DNA from: Propionivibrio dicarboxylicus
GTDB taxonomy: Bacteria > Pseudomonadota > Gammaproteobacteria > Burkholderiales > Rhodocyclaceae
DNA: 47,083 nt
Direction of reading: 5' to 3'
NCBI RefSeq assembly: GCF_900099695.1
Contig: NZ_FNCY01000027.1
Span: 1 to 47,083 of the forward strand
Made by a program: the position numbers and the translations under genes. This document shows positions 9,086 to 17,594 of the stretch, piece after piece (the stretch's first letter is position 1; each line of letters opens with the position of its first letter). The notes beneath the pieces were generated by a model. That model ran no database searches. It saw only the letters and a program-made list of their open reading frames with translations, and was not told the DNA's origin.

Positions 9086-9109
9086 TCGCCGCGCGAAACG
9101 GAGTAAGTA

Positions 9110-9634
9110 ATGGCAAAACCGCAAAGCAAGAAGACGCAGCAAGCCGAGAAGCCTGATGACGGCATGCGCGAGAAGATGATTTCGATCAACCGCGTCACCA
9201 AGGTTGTGAAGGGGGGTCGGATTCTCGGCTTCGCCGCGCTGACCGTGGTGGGCGATGGCGATGGTCGTATCGGCATGGGCAAGGGTAAGTCCCGTGAAGT
9301 TCCGGTTGCCGTGCAAAAGGCGATGGAAGAAGCCCGTCGTAAGATGGTCAAGGTGAGCCTGAAGAACGGCACGCTGCACCACACGGTGGTGGGTCGCCAC
9401 GGCGCATCCACGGTGATGATGCAGCCGGCGCCGGAAGGTACCGGGGTTATCGCCGGCGGCGCGATGCGTGCAGTGTTCGATGTGATGGGCATGACGAACG
9501 TGGTTGCGAAGGCCCACGGTTCGACGAACCCCTACAACATCGTGCGTGCGACGATCAACGGACTGATGGCGATGAACACGCCTTCCGAAATTGCTGCCAA
9601 GCGTGGCAAGTCGGTAGAGGAAATCCTGGGGTAA
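9110..9634 (+). CDS. rpsE: 30S ribosomal protein S5
   Basis: S5 helps decode accurately and borders the mRNA entry. The 174-residue product carries the double-stranded-RNA-binding signature [19 protein letters not shown] and the GKGKSREVP loop near residues 30-65. The C-terminal [16 protein letters not shown] segment is also conserved. CGGAGTAAGTA before the ATG contains the ribosome-binding site. rpmD starts after three bases. Confidence 0.97.
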   Translation: MAKPQSKKTQQAEKPDDGMREKMISINRVTKVVKGGRILGFAALTVVGDGDGRIGMGKGKSREVPVAVQKAMEEARRKMVKVSLKNGTLHHTVVGRHGASTVMMQPAPEGTGVIAGGAMRAVFDVMGMTNVVAKAHGSTNPYNIVRATINGLMAMNTPSEIAAKRGKSVEEILG

Positions 9635-9637
9635 GCC

Positions 9638-9820
9638 ATGGCAGAAAAGAAAATCAAAGTGACGCTCGTCAAGAGTGTGATCGGCACCAAGCAATCGCAT
9701 CGCGCGACGGTGCGCGGTCTGGGGCTGCGTCGACTGAACAGTTCGGCCGAGTTGATCGACACGCCCGCAGTGCGCGGCATGATCAACAAGGTGGCCTACC
9801 TTGTGAAGTGTGAGGGGTAA
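9638..9820 (+). CDS. rpmD: 50S ribosomal protein L30
   Basis: L30 is a small 50S protein present in most proteobacteria. The product has 60 residues, with the family pattern [21 protein letters not shown] followed by [21 protein letters not shown] (here split in two at the conserved glycine). The short gap from rpsE and the one-base gap to rplO show tight packing within the operon. Confidence 0.96.
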   Translation: MAEKKIKVTLVKSVIGTKQSHRATVRGLGLRRLNSSAELIDTPAVRGMINKVAYLVKCEG

Positions 9821-9821
9821 C

Positions 9822-10256
9822 ATGAAGCTCAATACCATTCAGCCGGGCGAAGGCTCCAAGCATTCGAAGCGGCGTGTCGGACGCGGTATCGGCTCCGGCT
9901 TGGGGAAGACCGCCGGACGAGGCCACAAGGGTCAGAAGTCGCGTGCAGGTGGCTTCCACAAGGTTGGTTTCGAAGGCGGTCAAATGCCTCTGCAACGCCG
10001 TTTGCCGAAGCGTGGATTCAAGTCCTTGACAAATGCGCGCAACGTGGAAGTCTGCTTGTCCGAAATCAGCGCGTTGCCGATCGATGAGATCGATCTGCTC
10101 ACGCTGAAACAGGCCAATCTCGTGTCGCAGCATGCGCTGTCGGCTAAGGTTGTGCTGTCGGGCGAGATTTCCCGCAAGGTCACGCTCAAGGGCGTTGGCG
10201 CGACCAAAGGTGCCAAGGCAGCGATCGAAGCTGCCGGTGGTTGTGTGACGGAATAA
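9822..10256 (+). CDS. rplO: 50S ribosomal protein L15
   Basis: L15 is a late-assembly 50S protein with a long glycine- and lysine-rich N-terminal extension into rRNA. The ATG at 9822 gives 144 residues starting [17 protein letters not shown], then [15 protein letters not shown]. An in-frame ATG at 9810 would overlap rpmD and add four atypical residues, so I rejected it. GAGGGG upstream is the likely ribosome-binding site. Confidence 0.96.
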   Translation: MKLNTIQPGEGSKHSKRRVGRGIGSGLGKTAGRGHKGQKSRAGGFHKVGFEGGQMPLQRRLPKRGFKSLTNARNVEVCLSEISALPIDEIDLLTLKQANLVSQHALSAKVVLSGEISRKVTLKGVGATKGAKAAIEAAGGCVTE

Positions 10257-10277
10257 CGACGATAACGGTGACGATCC

Positions 10278-11603
10278 TTGGCAACAAATCAGACACAGAT
10301 CAGTAAAGGTGGTAAATACGGCGACCTTAAGCGCCGTCTGTTCTTCCTGATCGGCGCCTTGATCGTCTACCGAATCGGCGCGCACATTCCTGTTCCGGGC
10401 ATCGACCCGCAAGTACTGGCGGATCTGTTCAGCAAGCAGCAGGGCGGCATTCTGGGTATGTTCAACATGTTCTCGGGTGGCGCCTTGTCGCGATTCACGA
10501 TCTTCGCGCTCGGAATCATGCCGTACATTTCTTCGTCGATCATCATGCAATTGATGACGCACGCCAGTCCGCAACTCGAGGCCTTGAAGAAGGAAGGTGA
10601 AGCCGGTCGTCGGAAGATTACGCAATACACCCGCTATGGCACGGTGTTCCTGGCGCTTTTCCAGGGTATCGGTATCGCGATCGCGGTGGAATCTCAGCCT
10701 GGGCTGGTTCCCGATCCGGGGATGTTGTTCCGCTTCGTTACGGTTACTACGCTGTTGACGGGCACCATGTTCCTGATGTGGTTGGGTGAGCAAATCACTG
10801 AGCGTGGTCTTGGCAACGGTATCTCGATCATCATTTTCAGCGGTATCGCCGCGGGTTTGCCGAACGCTGTCGGCGGCCTGCTTGAACTGGTTCGTACCGG
10901 CGCGATGCATCCGCTGACGGCACTGTTCATTACGTTCCTGGTTGCCGTGGTTACCGCGTTTGTCGTGTTCGTCGAGCGCGGGCAGCGGAAGATTCTCGTG
11001 AATTATGCCAAGCGGCAGGTCGGAAACAAGATCTACGGTGGACAGAGTTCGCACTTGCCGCTGAAACTGAATATGTCGGGCGTTATTCCGCCGATCTTCG
11101 CGTCGTCGCTGATTCTGTTCCCGGCTACCGTTGCGGGGTGGTTCGGTTCGAGTGACTCGATGCGCTGGCTCAAGGACATTGCGGCTGGTCTGGCACCGGG
11201 ACAGCCGGTTTATGTGATGCTGTATGCTGCAGCGATCATTTTTTTCTGCTTCTTCTACACCGCCTTGGTCTTCAACTCGAAGGAAACGGCGGACAATCTG
11301 AAGAAGAGCGGCGCGTTTGTTCCGGGTATTCGCCCGGGTGACCAGACGGCCCGTTATATCGACAAGATCCTGATGCGGCTTACGCTCGTCGGCGCCGCTT
11401 ACATCACGATCGTGTGTTTGTTGCCTGAGTTTTTGATCCTTAAGTGGAACGTGCCGTTCTATTTTGGTGGAACGTCGTTGTTGATTATCGTGGTGGTGAC
11501 CATGGACTTCATGACGCAGGTTCAAGCGTATGCCATGTCGCATCAGTATGAAGGGCTCCTCAAGAAAGCGAATTTCAAGGGCGCCGGATTTCCGACGAAA
11601 TAG
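10278..11603 (+). CDS. secY: Protein translocase subunit SecY, TTG start
   Basis: SecY is the channel of the SecYEG translocon in the inner membrane, which moves unfolded proteins out or into the membrane. The 441-residue product has ten hydrophobic segments, the N-terminal [14 protein letters not shown] segment, the IPVPGIDP loop, and the conserved cytoplasmic region [11 protein letters not shown] before the last helices. The only reasonable start is the TTG at 10278: the next in-frame Met is far inside, and no ATG or GTG lies in frame after the rplO stop. The upstream ribosome-binding site is weak. infA follows two bases later. Confidence 0.97.
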   Translation: MATNQTQISKGGKYGDLKRRLFFLIGALIVYRIGAHIPVPGIDPQVLADLFSKQQGGILGMFNMFSGGALSRFTIFALGIMPYISSSIIMQLMTHASPQLEALKKEGEAGRRKITQYTRYGTVFLALFQGIGIAIAVESQPGLVPDPGMLFRFVTVTTLLTGTMFLMWLGEQITERGLGNGISIIIFSGIAAGLPNAVGGLLELVRTGAMHPLTALFITFLVAVVTAFVVFVERGQRKILVNYAKRQVGNKIYGGQSSHLPLKLNMSGVIPPIFASSLILFPATVAGWFGSSDSMRWLKDIAAGLAPGQPVYVMLYAAAIIFFCFFYTALVFNSKETADNLKKSGAFVPGIRPGDQTARYIDKILMRLTLVGAAYITIVCLLPEFLILKWNVPFYFGGTSLLIIVVVTMDFMTQVQAYAMSHQYEGLLKKANFKGAGFPTK

Positions 11604-11605
11604 CG

Positions 11606-11824
11606 ATGGCCAAGGAAGATTTGATTGAAATGCAAGGGGAGGTTCTTGAGAACCTTCCGAATGCAACGTTTCGGGTAAAGCTGGAAAACGGCCATATCGT
11701 TCTGGGGTTCATCTCGGGAAAGATGCGTATGCACTACATTCGCATTTTGCCGGGTGACAAGGTGACCGTTCAGTTGACGCCTTACGATTTGAGCCGGGCA
11801 CGTATTGTGTTCCGGGCGAAATAA
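11606..11824 (+). CDS. infA: Translation initiation factor IF-1
   Basis: IF-1 blocks the 30S A site during initiation. The 72-residue single OB-fold protein ([45 protein letters not shown]) has the exact family length. Its place between secY and rpmJ is common in Gram-positives and betaproteobacteria and differs from E. coli, where infA lies elsewhere. Start and stop are clear. Confidence 0.97.
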   Translation: MAKEDLIEMQGEVLENLPNATFRVKLENGHIVLGFISGKMRMHYIRILPGDKVTVQLTPYDLSRARIVFRAK

Positions 11825-11896
11825 GAATCTCTACGCAAGTGATGTAATCAGGCTGAAGGCTGGCTGCGCCGAACGCCGAAATATTAGGAGTTAACC

Positions 11897-12010
11897 ATGA
11901 AAGTGCTGGCATCTGTTAAACGCATCTGCCGCAAGTGCAAAGTTATTCGGCGCCACGGCATCGTGCGTGTGATCTGTTCGGATCCGCGCCACAAGCAGCG
12001 TCAGGGTTGA
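11897..12010 (+). CDS. rpmJ: 50S ribosomal protein L36, zinc-binding form
   Basis: L36 is the smallest 50S protein. The 37-residue frame reads [15 protein letters not shown] and ends DPRHKQRQG. Cys11, Cys14, Cys27 and His32 make the zinc site of the C+ form. TAGGAG stands before the ATG at a good distance. It lies 72 bases after infA and 76 before rpsM. The paralogous zinc-free form, if any, is outside the window. Confidence 0.96.
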   Translation: MKVLASVKRICRKCKVIRRHGIVRVICSDPRHKQRQG

Positions 12011-12051
12011 TCGGCAGACCGTTTCTCTGAAACGTACCTGACGATTGAAGA

Positions 12052-12057
12052 TATAAT
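12052..12057 (+). promoter_or_regulatory. Possible -10 box before rpsM (alpha operon)
   Basis: A perfect TATAAT lies in the 76-base gap between rpmJ and rpsM, 30 bases before the rpsM ATG. No convincing -35 box is seen 16-18 bases upstream (GAAACG at 12029-12034 is poor), and there is no extended -10 TG. It could be a weak internal promoter or chance in an AT-rich stretch. Confidence 0.3.
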
Positions 12058-12086
12058 CAACAGTTTCGAATATTTGGGGTAAATCA

Positions 12087-12449
12087 ATGGCCCGCATCGC
12101 AGGGGTAAATATTCCCAACCATCAGCACGCCGAAATCGCGTTGACCGCGATTTATGGTATCGGACGTAGCCGCGCGCAAAAGATCTGTGATGCTGTCGGC
12201 ATCGCTCGGTCGGTCAAGGTCAAGGACCTTACGGAAGCCGAAATGGATCGCTTGCGTGAACAGGTTGGCAAGTTCACCGTTGAAGGTGACCTTCGTCGCG
12301 AAGTCACGATGAGCATCAAGCGTCTAATGGATCTGGGTTGTTATCGTGGTCTTCGGCATCGCAAAGGCTTGCCCGTCCGTGGCCAGCGCACGCGTACTAA
12401 CGCTCGTACCCGCAAGGGTCCGCGCAAGGCGATTGCCGGCAAGAAATAA
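12087..12449 (+). CDS. rpsM: 30S ribosomal protein S13
   Basis: S13 lies in the 30S head and makes bridges to the 50S. The 120-residue product begins [20 protein letters not shown] and ends with the conserved basic tail [18 protein letters not shown]. The middle [17 protein letters not shown] segment is also diagnostic. GGGGTAAATCA before the ATG provides the ribosome-binding site. It is the first gene of the alpha operon and lies 11 bases from rpsK. Confidence 0.97.
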   Translation: MARIAGVNIPNHQHAEIALTAIYGIGRSRAQKICDAVGIARSVKVKDLTEAEMDRLREQVGKFTVEGDLRREVTMSIKRLMDLGCYRGLRHRKGLPVRGQRTRTNARTRKGPRKAIAGKK

Positions 12450-12460
12450 AAGGATCTGAC

Positions 12461-12850
12461 ATGGCCAAGACCGCAACGAAAGTTCGCAAGAAAGTCAAGA
12501 AGAACGTCGCCGAGGGCATCGCCCACATTCACGCGTCGTTCAATAACACCATCATTACCATTACCGACCGCCAGGGCAATGCGCTGGCATGGGCGACCTC
12601 GGGTGGCGCTGGTTTCAAGGGCTCGCGTAAGAGCACGCCGTTTGCCGCGCAGGTCGCTGCCGAAGCCGCTGGCAAAGTGGCTGTTGAGTGTGGCGTCAAG
12701 AATCTCGAAGTTCGCATCAAGGGGCCTGGCCCCGGTCGCGAATCGTCGGTTCGCGCGCTCAATGCGTTGGGAATGAAGATCACGGCGATTACCGACGTGA
12801 CTCCGATTCCGCACAACGGTTGCCGTCCCCCCAAGAAGCGTCGGATTTAA
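12461..12850 (+). CDS. rpsK: 30S ribosomal protein S11
   Basis: S11 forms the platform of the 30S subunit next to the E site. The 129-residue product contains [19 protein letters not shown] near the start, the [14 protein letters not shown] segment, and the end [19 protein letters not shown], all standard for bacterial S11. AAAAGGATCTGAC upstream is the ribosome-binding site region. It is followed 12 bases later by rpsD. Confidence 0.97.
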   Translation: MAKTATKVRKKVKKNVAEGIAHIHASFNNTIITITDRQGNALAWATSGGAGFKGSRKSTPFAAQVAAEAAGKVAVECGVKNLEVRIKGPGPGRESSVRALNALGMKITAITDVTPIPHNGCRPPKKRRI

Positions 12851-12862
12851 GGAGAAAGACAA

Positions 12863-13492
12863 GTGGCTCGTAATCTCGATCCTAAGTGCCGTCAGTGCCG
12901 TCGCGAGGGCGAAAAACTGTTCCTCAAGGGTGATAAGTGCTTCACCGACAAGTGCGCCATCGAGCGTCGTTCGTATGCTCCGGGTCAGCATGGGCAAAAA
13001 TCTGGCGCCCGTCTGTCGGACTACGGCGTGCATTTGCGTGAAAAGCAAAAGATTCGTCGTATCTACGGCGTTCTCGAAGGTCAATTCCGCAAGGTTTATA
13101 AGGAAGCCGATCGTCGTAAGGGCGTGACCGGCGAAAACCTGCTGCAGTTGCTCGAATCGCGTCTCGATACGGTTGTTCACCGCATGGGCTTTGCGGCTTC
13201 GCGTGCTGAATCCCGTCAGGTTGTTCGCCACAACGGCGTGCTGGTGAACGGTCGTCGCGTGAATGTTCCGTCGTATCAGGTTCGCCCGGGCGATGTGGTC
13301 GAAGTGACCGAGCGCGCGAAGAACCAACTGCGCGTGAAGGCAGCGCTGGCTGCGGCTGAGTCGCGTGGTTTCCCGGAATGGGTTGAAGTCAACGTCAAGG
13401 AAGCCAAGGGTACGTACAAGGCGCGTCCGGAGCGTAGCGAATTGCCGCAGTCGATCAACGAAGGCCTCGTGATCGAATTGTATTCGAAGTAA
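12863..13492 (+). CDS. rpsD: 30S ribosomal protein S4, four-cysteine form, GTG start
   Basis: S4 starts 30S assembly and, in E. coli, represses the alpha operon by binding the rpsM leader. The 209-residue product starts at GTG 12863 behind AAGGAGAAAGACAA. The S4 RNA-binding domain (about residues 97-160) and the end [12 protein letters not shown] are typical. Cys9, Cys12, Cys26 and Cys31 form a CxxC...CxxxxC cluster, the zinc-finger form of S4. E. coli S4 lacks it. The family identity is certain; metal binding is inferred from the residues. Confidence 0.97.
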   Translation: MARNLDPKCRQCRREGEKLFLKGDKCFTDKCAIERRSYAPGQHGQKSGARLSDYGVHLREKQKIRRIYGVLEGQFRKVYKEADRRKGVTGENLLQLLESRLDTVVHRMGFAASRAESRQVVRHNGVLVNGRRVNVPSYQVRPGDVVEVTERAKNQLRVKAALAAAESRGFPEWVEVNVKEAKGTYKARPERSELPQSINEGLVIELYSK

Positions 13493-13531
13493 TAGCGGCT
13501 TCGTGCGACTGAACCAGGCAAAGGACAAGAC

Positions 13532-14506
13532 ATGCAAAGCAGTGGACTTTTGAAACCGCGAATCATCGACGTACAGAGTTTGTCGCCGGTGCACGCTCGG
13601 GTGGTGATGGAACCGTTCGAGCGTGGTTACGGCCATACTCTGGGCAATGCCTTGCGCCGTATCCTTCTTTCTTCGATGCCCGGTTTCGCGGCAACCGAAG
13701 TCAGTATCGACGGTGTGTTGCATGAATACTCGACGATCGACGGCGTTCAAGAAGACGTGGTCGACATCCTTCTCAATTTGAAAGGCGTCGTCTTCAAGCT
13801 TCACAATCGCGAAGAAGCGATCGTTCAACTTTCGAAGGAAGGCGAGGGCGTGGTTCGCGCTGGCGATATCGTGGTTTCCCATGATGTCGAGATCATCAAC
13901 CCAGATCATGTGATCGCGCATCTTTCAGCCGGTGGAAAACTTGCCATCGAACTGAAGGTGGAAAAGGGCCGTGGTTACGTCCCCGGAAATGCGCGTCGCC
14001 TGAGCGAAGTGAGCAAGAGCATCGGGAATCTGGTTCTCGACGCATCGTTCAGCCCGATTCGCCGGGTGAGCTATTTCGTCGAAAGCGCCCGGGTTGAGCA
14101 GCGTACCGATCTCGACAAGCTGATCATGGAGATCGAAACCAACGGCGTGATTGAGCCGGAGGAGGCGATTCGCACGGCCGCGCGTTTGTTGATGGAACAG
14201 CTTTCGGTCTTTGCCGACCTCGAGGGGACGGCGCTGCCGATCGAGCACCAAAAGGCTGTTCAGGTGGATCCGCTGCTGCTGCGTCCGGTCGACGATCTCG
14301 AACTGACCGTGCGTTCCGCGAACTGCTTGAAGGCCGAGAACATTTACTACATTGGCGATCTCATCCAGCGCACTGAAAACGAGTTGCTGAAGACGCCGAA
14401 TCTCGGTCGCAAGTCGCTCAATGAAATCAAGGAAGTGTTGGCCGCGCGCGGCCTGACGCTGGGCATGAAGCTTGAGAACTGGCCGCCGGCCGGGCTTGAG
14501 AAGTAA
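13532..14506 (+). CDS. rpoA: RNA polymerase alpha subunit
   Basis: Alpha dimerises to start assembly of RNA polymerase core, and its C-terminal domain contacts UP elements and activators. At 324 residues it is close to the usual 325-330. The N-terminal domain has [19 protein letters not shown] (about residues 32-50). The C-terminal domain (from about 245) carries [18 protein letters not shown] and [15 protein letters not shown] with the conserved DNA-binding Arg region. ATG 13532 is preceded by AAAGGACAAGAC. rplQ follows after 31 bases. Confidence 0.98.
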   Translation: MQSSGLLKPRIIDVQSLSPVHARVVMEPFERGYGHTLGNALRRILLSSMPGFAATEVSIDGVLHEYSTIDGVQEDVVDILLNLKGVVFKLHNREEAIVQLSKEGEGVVRAGDIVVSHDVEIINPDHVIAHLSAGGKLAIELKVEKGRGYVPGNARRLSEVSKSIGNLVLDASFSPIRRVSYFVESARVEQRTDLDKLIMEIETNGVIEPEEAIRTAARLLMEQLSVFADLEGTALPIEHQKAVQVDPLLLRPVDDLELTVRSANCLKAENIYYIGDLIQRTENELLKTPNLGRKSLNEIKEVLAARGLTLGMKLENWPPAGLEK

Positions 14507-14537
14507 GCTGCTCGGCCAAGAATAGGAAGGAATTGAT

Positions 14538-14930
14538 ATGCGTCACCGTTTGGGACTTCGTAAGCTGAACCGCACCAGCGCTCACCGCCTGGCCATGCTG
14601 CGTAACATGGCGGTTTCCCTGTTGCGGCATGAAACCATCAAGACGACCCTGCCGAAAGCCAAGGAGTTGCGTCGTGTTGTTGAGCCGATGATTACCCTGG
14701 GCAAGAAGCCGAGCCTGGCAAATCGTCGTCTGGCATTCGACCGTCTGCGCGATCGTGAAATCGTCGTCAAGCTCTTTGACGAACTGGGACCGCGGTATGC
14801 GACCCGCAACGGAGGATATCTCAGTATTCTCAAATGCGGATTCCGTGATGGCGATAACGCACCGATGGCATTGGTGATGTTGCTCGACCAGCCGGAAGTT
14901 GTCGAAGCTGATACCGCCGAAGCCGCGTAA
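14538..14930 (+). CDS. rplQ: 50S ribosomal protein L17
   Basis: L17 contacts 23S rRNA near the tunnel exit. The 130-residue product has the family start [17 protein letters not shown], then [21 protein letters not shown] split by the conserved arginine, and ends in a short acidic tail ([11 protein letters not shown]). AGGAAGGAATTG precedes the ATG. It is the last gene of the alpha operon, and the terminator at 14951-14976 follows 20 bases later. Confidence 0.97.
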   Translation: MRHRLGLRKLNRTSAHRLAMLRNMAVSLLRHETIKTTLPKAKELRRVVEPMITLGKKPSLANRRLAFDRLRDREIVVKLFDELGPRYATRNGGYLSILKCGFRDGDNAPMALVMLLDQPEVVEADTAEAA

Positions 14931-14950
14931 GTAGCTGTCGGCCTAAGAAA

Positions 14951-14976
14951 AAGCCAGGCGTTGCCTGGCTTTTTTT
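14951..14976 (+). terminator. Intrinsic terminator of the alpha operon
   Basis: AAGCCAGGC, loop GTT, GCCTGGCTT, running into a stretch of seven T. A run of five A before the stem can pair with the T run, so it may also work weakly on the other strand. It is placed 20 bases after the rplQ stop and ends the ribosomal gene block. Confidence 0.93.
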
Positions 14977-15010
14977 CGTTCAAATGGCGCCCAGTGGCGC
15001 CGGTCTTATC

Positions 15011-15020
15011 GGAGGTGATC
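15011..15020 (+). promoter_or_regulatory. Unusually long Shine-Dalgarno sequence
   Basis: GGAGGTGATC lies one base before the ATG at 15022. All ten bases are complementary to the 3' end of 16S rRNA. The GGAGG core ends seven bases before the start codon, which is good spacing. It settles the start of the thioesterase gene and predicts efficient initiation. Confidence 0.85.
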
Positions 15021-15021
15021 C

Positions 15022-15429
15022 ATGTCCGAGAATGAATCAATTGCCATTTCGCTGCCTTCAGCGCAGCCAACGCTGCGGGTGGTGCCGATGCCCTATGACG
15101 CTAACCATAACGGCGATATTTTCGGTGGGTGGATCATGTCGCACGTCGATGTGGCCGGTGGCGTGGAAGCCTATCGCCGTGCTCAGGGGAGGGTGACGAC
15201 GGTTGCCGTGAACTCGTTCGTTTTCAAGCAGGCAGTCCGTATTGGGGATGTTGTCAGCTTCTATGCATCGGTCGTCGAGACGGGGCGTACCTCGATCAAG
15301 GTCGATGTCGCTGTCTATGCTGAACGGAATACCCAGGAATCCCGTGTTGTTAAGGTCACCGAGGCAGTGCTGACGTATGTTGCAATTAACCAACAAGGCG
15401 AAAAGCGCGCATTGCCGACCGCTGTATAG
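15022..15429 (+). CDS. Acyl-CoA thioesterase, YciA-like hotdog protein
   Basis: Members of this family hydrolyse acyl-CoA to free acid and CoA in the cytoplasm. The 135-residue protein is a single hotdog domain. The pattern NHNGDIFGGWIMSHVDVAG near residues 31-50 carries the conserved Asn-Gly-x-x-Phe-Gly-Gly and the Asp of the central helix, typical of the YciA/ACOT group. VTTVAVNSFVFKQ follows as the next conserved strand. The terminator upstream makes it an independent unit. The FadL gene 90 bases downstream suggests a shared link to fatty acids, but it has its own candidate promoter. Substrate chain length cannot be told. Confidence 0.85.
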   Translation: MSENESIAISLPSAQPTLRVVPMPYDANHNGDIFGGWIMSHVDVAGGVEAYRRAQGRVTTVAVNSFVFKQAVRIGDVVSFYASVVETGRTSIKVDVAVYAERNTQESRVVKVTEAVLTYVAINQQGEKRALPTAV

Positions 15430-15433
15430 TCAG

Positions 15434-15461
15434 TTGGAATTTACGCAAATAAACATAAAAT
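15434..15461 (+). promoter_or_regulatory. Candidate promoter of the FadL gene
   Basis: TTGGAA (15434-15439) and TAAAAT (15456-15461) are 16 bases apart in an AT-rich stretch between the thioesterase stop and the FadL start at 15520. No operator could be recognised. Confidence 0.5.
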
Positions 15462-15519
15462 ACGACAGTTTGCGGCCGTGTGCGGTGGCCGCGTGTGCGG
15501 GTTTTTATCAGGAGGGTGT

Positions 15520-16824
15520 ATGGCCAAGAGTATTTCCATGAAGGTAGCGATGGTGCTGCTCCCCGGAGTGATTTCCGGAACAGCGGTAGCATCCGGCTTC
15601 CAACTGCTGGAGCAAAGCGCGAGCGGCATTGGGAATGCTTTTGCCGGATCGGCGGCGGTCGCCGAAAATGCCAGCACCGTGTATTTCAATCCCGCCGGAA
15701 TGACGCAGCTGCAAGGTGTTCAATTGTCCGGTGGCGTTGCCGCGGTAAACCCGAGCTTCACTTTTAGCGACAAGAACTCAAGCGTGGGTTCTTTAGCGGG
15801 AACCGGTAATGGAGGCAATGCCGGAGGTTGGGTTGGCATCCCGAATGGCTATGCATCGTGGGGGGTGAGCAAGGATTTATTTGTTGGCCTTGGCATAAGC
15901 GCGCCTTTCGGGCTCAAGACCGAATACACAAACAGATGGTTGGGGGCTGCACAATCGATTAAATTTGATATCAAGACGCTGAATATCAATCCTTCGGTCG
16001 CGTATAAGGTCTCCGACAACCTGTCGATTGGTGGCGGTTTGAATTGGCAGAAGATCGAGGCTGAATATGTTCGAGCAGCCGCAACAACCAGTGCCGGTGC
16101 CGCTGCAGTTAACTCGACGATGAACCTTTCTGACAGCGCATGGGGATGGAATGCGGGGGCGCTCTTCACTGTTTCCCCGTCAACAAAGGTCGGGTTGTCC
16201 TATCGTTCTCAAGTTAAATATCACACCACCGGCGATGTAAAGCTCGCAAGCGATGGCTCAGCAGCGGGAAACGCGACGCTTGCGGCTTTGGTGGCAGCGG
16301 GGCGCCAGAGCGATTTGAAGGCAGATTTAACCGTTCCTGATACTCTTATCATGAGCGTCACCCAGAAATTAAGCGACAAATGGGAGATGCTTGGGGATGT
16401 GTCAAGAACGGGGTGGTCGTCAATTCCCAAGGTTGACATCATGCGCACGTCGGGAACCTTGAATGGTCTGTTGGCCCAATCCCTTGGGACGGAATTCAGA
16501 AATACCTGGCGCGTGGCTTTAGGGGCGAATTATCAATATAGCCAAGAGTGGAAACTGAAATTTGGGATTGCCTATGATCAGTCGCCTGTTAAAGGCGCAA
16601 CCACTCGTTTGACTTCGCTTCCCGACAATGACCGGATTTGGCTCTCGACGGGCGCGCAGTGGACATTGAGTAAAGCAGCGAAAGTCGATCTCGGCTTAAC
16701 TTATATTCATGTCAAGAAGAGTGAAATTAATAACAATCAGACCGCGGATGGTCGAGGTCTTGTGAGCGGTGACTATACGGGAAGTATCTGGATCGTTGGC
16801 GCGCAGTACTCGCATGCCTTCTGA
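15520..16824 (+). CDS. FadL-family outer-membrane transporter
   Basis: FadL-type 14-strand barrels carry hydrophobic compounds (long-chain fatty acids, or aromatics in some members) across the outer membrane. ATG 15520 follows AGGAGGG at good spacing. The 434-residue precursor has a signal peptide (MAKSISMKVAMVLLPGV...AVA) with cleavage before SGFQLLEQSASG, the classic FadL mature N terminus that forms the hatch. ENASTVYFNPAGM holds the family NPAGM motif. The chain ends in a terminal aromatic (YSHAF), as barrel proteins do. AT content is higher than in neighbouring genes. It stands alone, with a terminator behind. Confidence 0.93.
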   Translation: MAKSISMKVAMVLLPGVISGTAVASGFQLLEQSASGIGNAFAGSAAVAENASTVYFNPAGMTQLQGVQLSGGVAAVNPSFTFSDKNSSVGSLAGTGNGGNAGGWVGIPNGYASWGVSKDLFVGLGISAPFGLKTEYTNRWLGAAQSIKFDIKTLNINPSVAYKVSDNLSIGGGLNWQKIEAEYVRAAATTSAGAAAVNSTMNLSDSAWGWNAGALFTVSPSTKVGLSYRSQVKYHTTGDVKLASDGSAAGNATLAALVAAGRQSDLKADLTVPDTLIMSVTQKLSDKWEMLGDVSRTGWSSIPKVDIMRTSGTLNGLLAQSLGTEFRNTWRVALGANYQYSQEWKLKFGIAYDQSPVKGATTRLTSLPDNDRIWLSTGAQWTLSKAAKVDLGLTYIHVKKSEINNNQTADGRGLVSGDYTGSIWIVGAQYSHAF

Positions 16825-16844
16825 CCCGTTTGTTTCTTGCCGCG

Positions 16845-16871
16845 AAATGCCCCGCCGGTCGGGGCATTTTT
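16845..16871 (+). terminator. Intrinsic terminator after the FadL gene
   Basis: AATGCCCCG, loop CCGGT, CGGGGCATT followed by TTTTG, 21 bases after the FadL stop. A flanking A-T pair extends the stem. The T run is short but the GC stem is strong. Confidence 0.85.
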
Positions 16872-16956
16872 GTTCTTTGAGCGGCAATTTCCTCGTTTGT
16901 GGCCGATGCAGTCGAGTCTGGGATAATATTCGGCATTCATTCTGACGATTCGGCCA

Positions 16957-17565
16957 ATGGAACTTGATTTTCTGACCAATTCTGGCTGGCGTGAGGCCTT
17001 GGTGGTCGCAATCGGCCTCCTGACGGTCTATATCGTCTTCATTTGCCTGCGCATGCATCGTCTCAAACAGGATGCACTGCGTGTTGAGACTGCGGCCGCC
17101 GCATTCGTGTCGTCCTCAGCAGTCGCGGCCTATCATGCTGAACAGCAGGGAAAGCCTGCCGAGCAGTATGAGGAAGGACCGAGCGAGTTGGGGGCGTCAG
17201 ACTTTCAATTTCCCTGGAATGAGCCGCCAGCGCCGAATGTCGAAGCGCAGCGTGTCGCCACGCTCGAAATGGATGTCGATTTGCTGCGCAAGGAGGTGGG
17301 CGGTCTGCGCGCGGAGATTCTCGTCTTGCGCGAAGCTATTCAGCGCTTGAACGAGGTCGCTGCGGCGCCACCGCCACCGCCACCTCCGGCCGTCGTTCGA
17401 GAAGAGCGCCGCGTGGCAGTGACCGAGTTGATTGCGCCGCAATATAGCGAGGCTTTGCAGTTGGCACGGAAGGACGCCAGTCCGGCTGAAATCTCCGAGC
17501 AATGCGGCATCACGCGCGCTGAGGCGGAATTGGTGGCGGCCCTGGTCCGAAATCGCGATAATTGA
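16957..17565 (+). CDS. Membrane-anchored DUF2802 protein
   Basis: Function unknown. The 202-residue protein has one N-terminal membrane segment (about residues 14-31, EALVVAIGLLTVYIVFIC), an Ala/Glu-rich linker, a likely coiled coil (VATLEMDVDLLRKEVGGLRA, about 100-120), a run of seven prolines near residue 145, and a C-terminal part that resembles DUF2802 (about 160-200: EALQLARKDASPAEISEQCG, then TRAEAELVAALVRN), which has a helix-turn-helix look. The stop overlaps a possible TTG start of the next gene. It is probably cotranscribed with the SPOR protein downstream. Confidence 0.7.
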   Translation: MELDFLTNSGWREALVVAIGLLTVYIVFICLRMHRLKQDALRVETAAAAFVSSSAVAAYHAEQQGKPAEQYEEGPSELGASDFQFPWNEPPAPNVEAQRVATLEMDVDLLRKEVGGLRAEILVLREAIQRLNEVAAAPPPPPPPAVVREERRVAVTELIAPQYSEALQLARKDASPAEISEQCGITRAEAELVAALVRNRDN

Positions 17566-17594
17566 AAACGGCATATTCCACTGCGGAAGCTCAC

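Noticed and set aside
17562-17594. TTG start for the SPOR protein overlapping the DUF2802 stop
   Set aside because: Possible, but ATG 17595 has a better ribosome-binding site and the extra residues look unlike a protein start.
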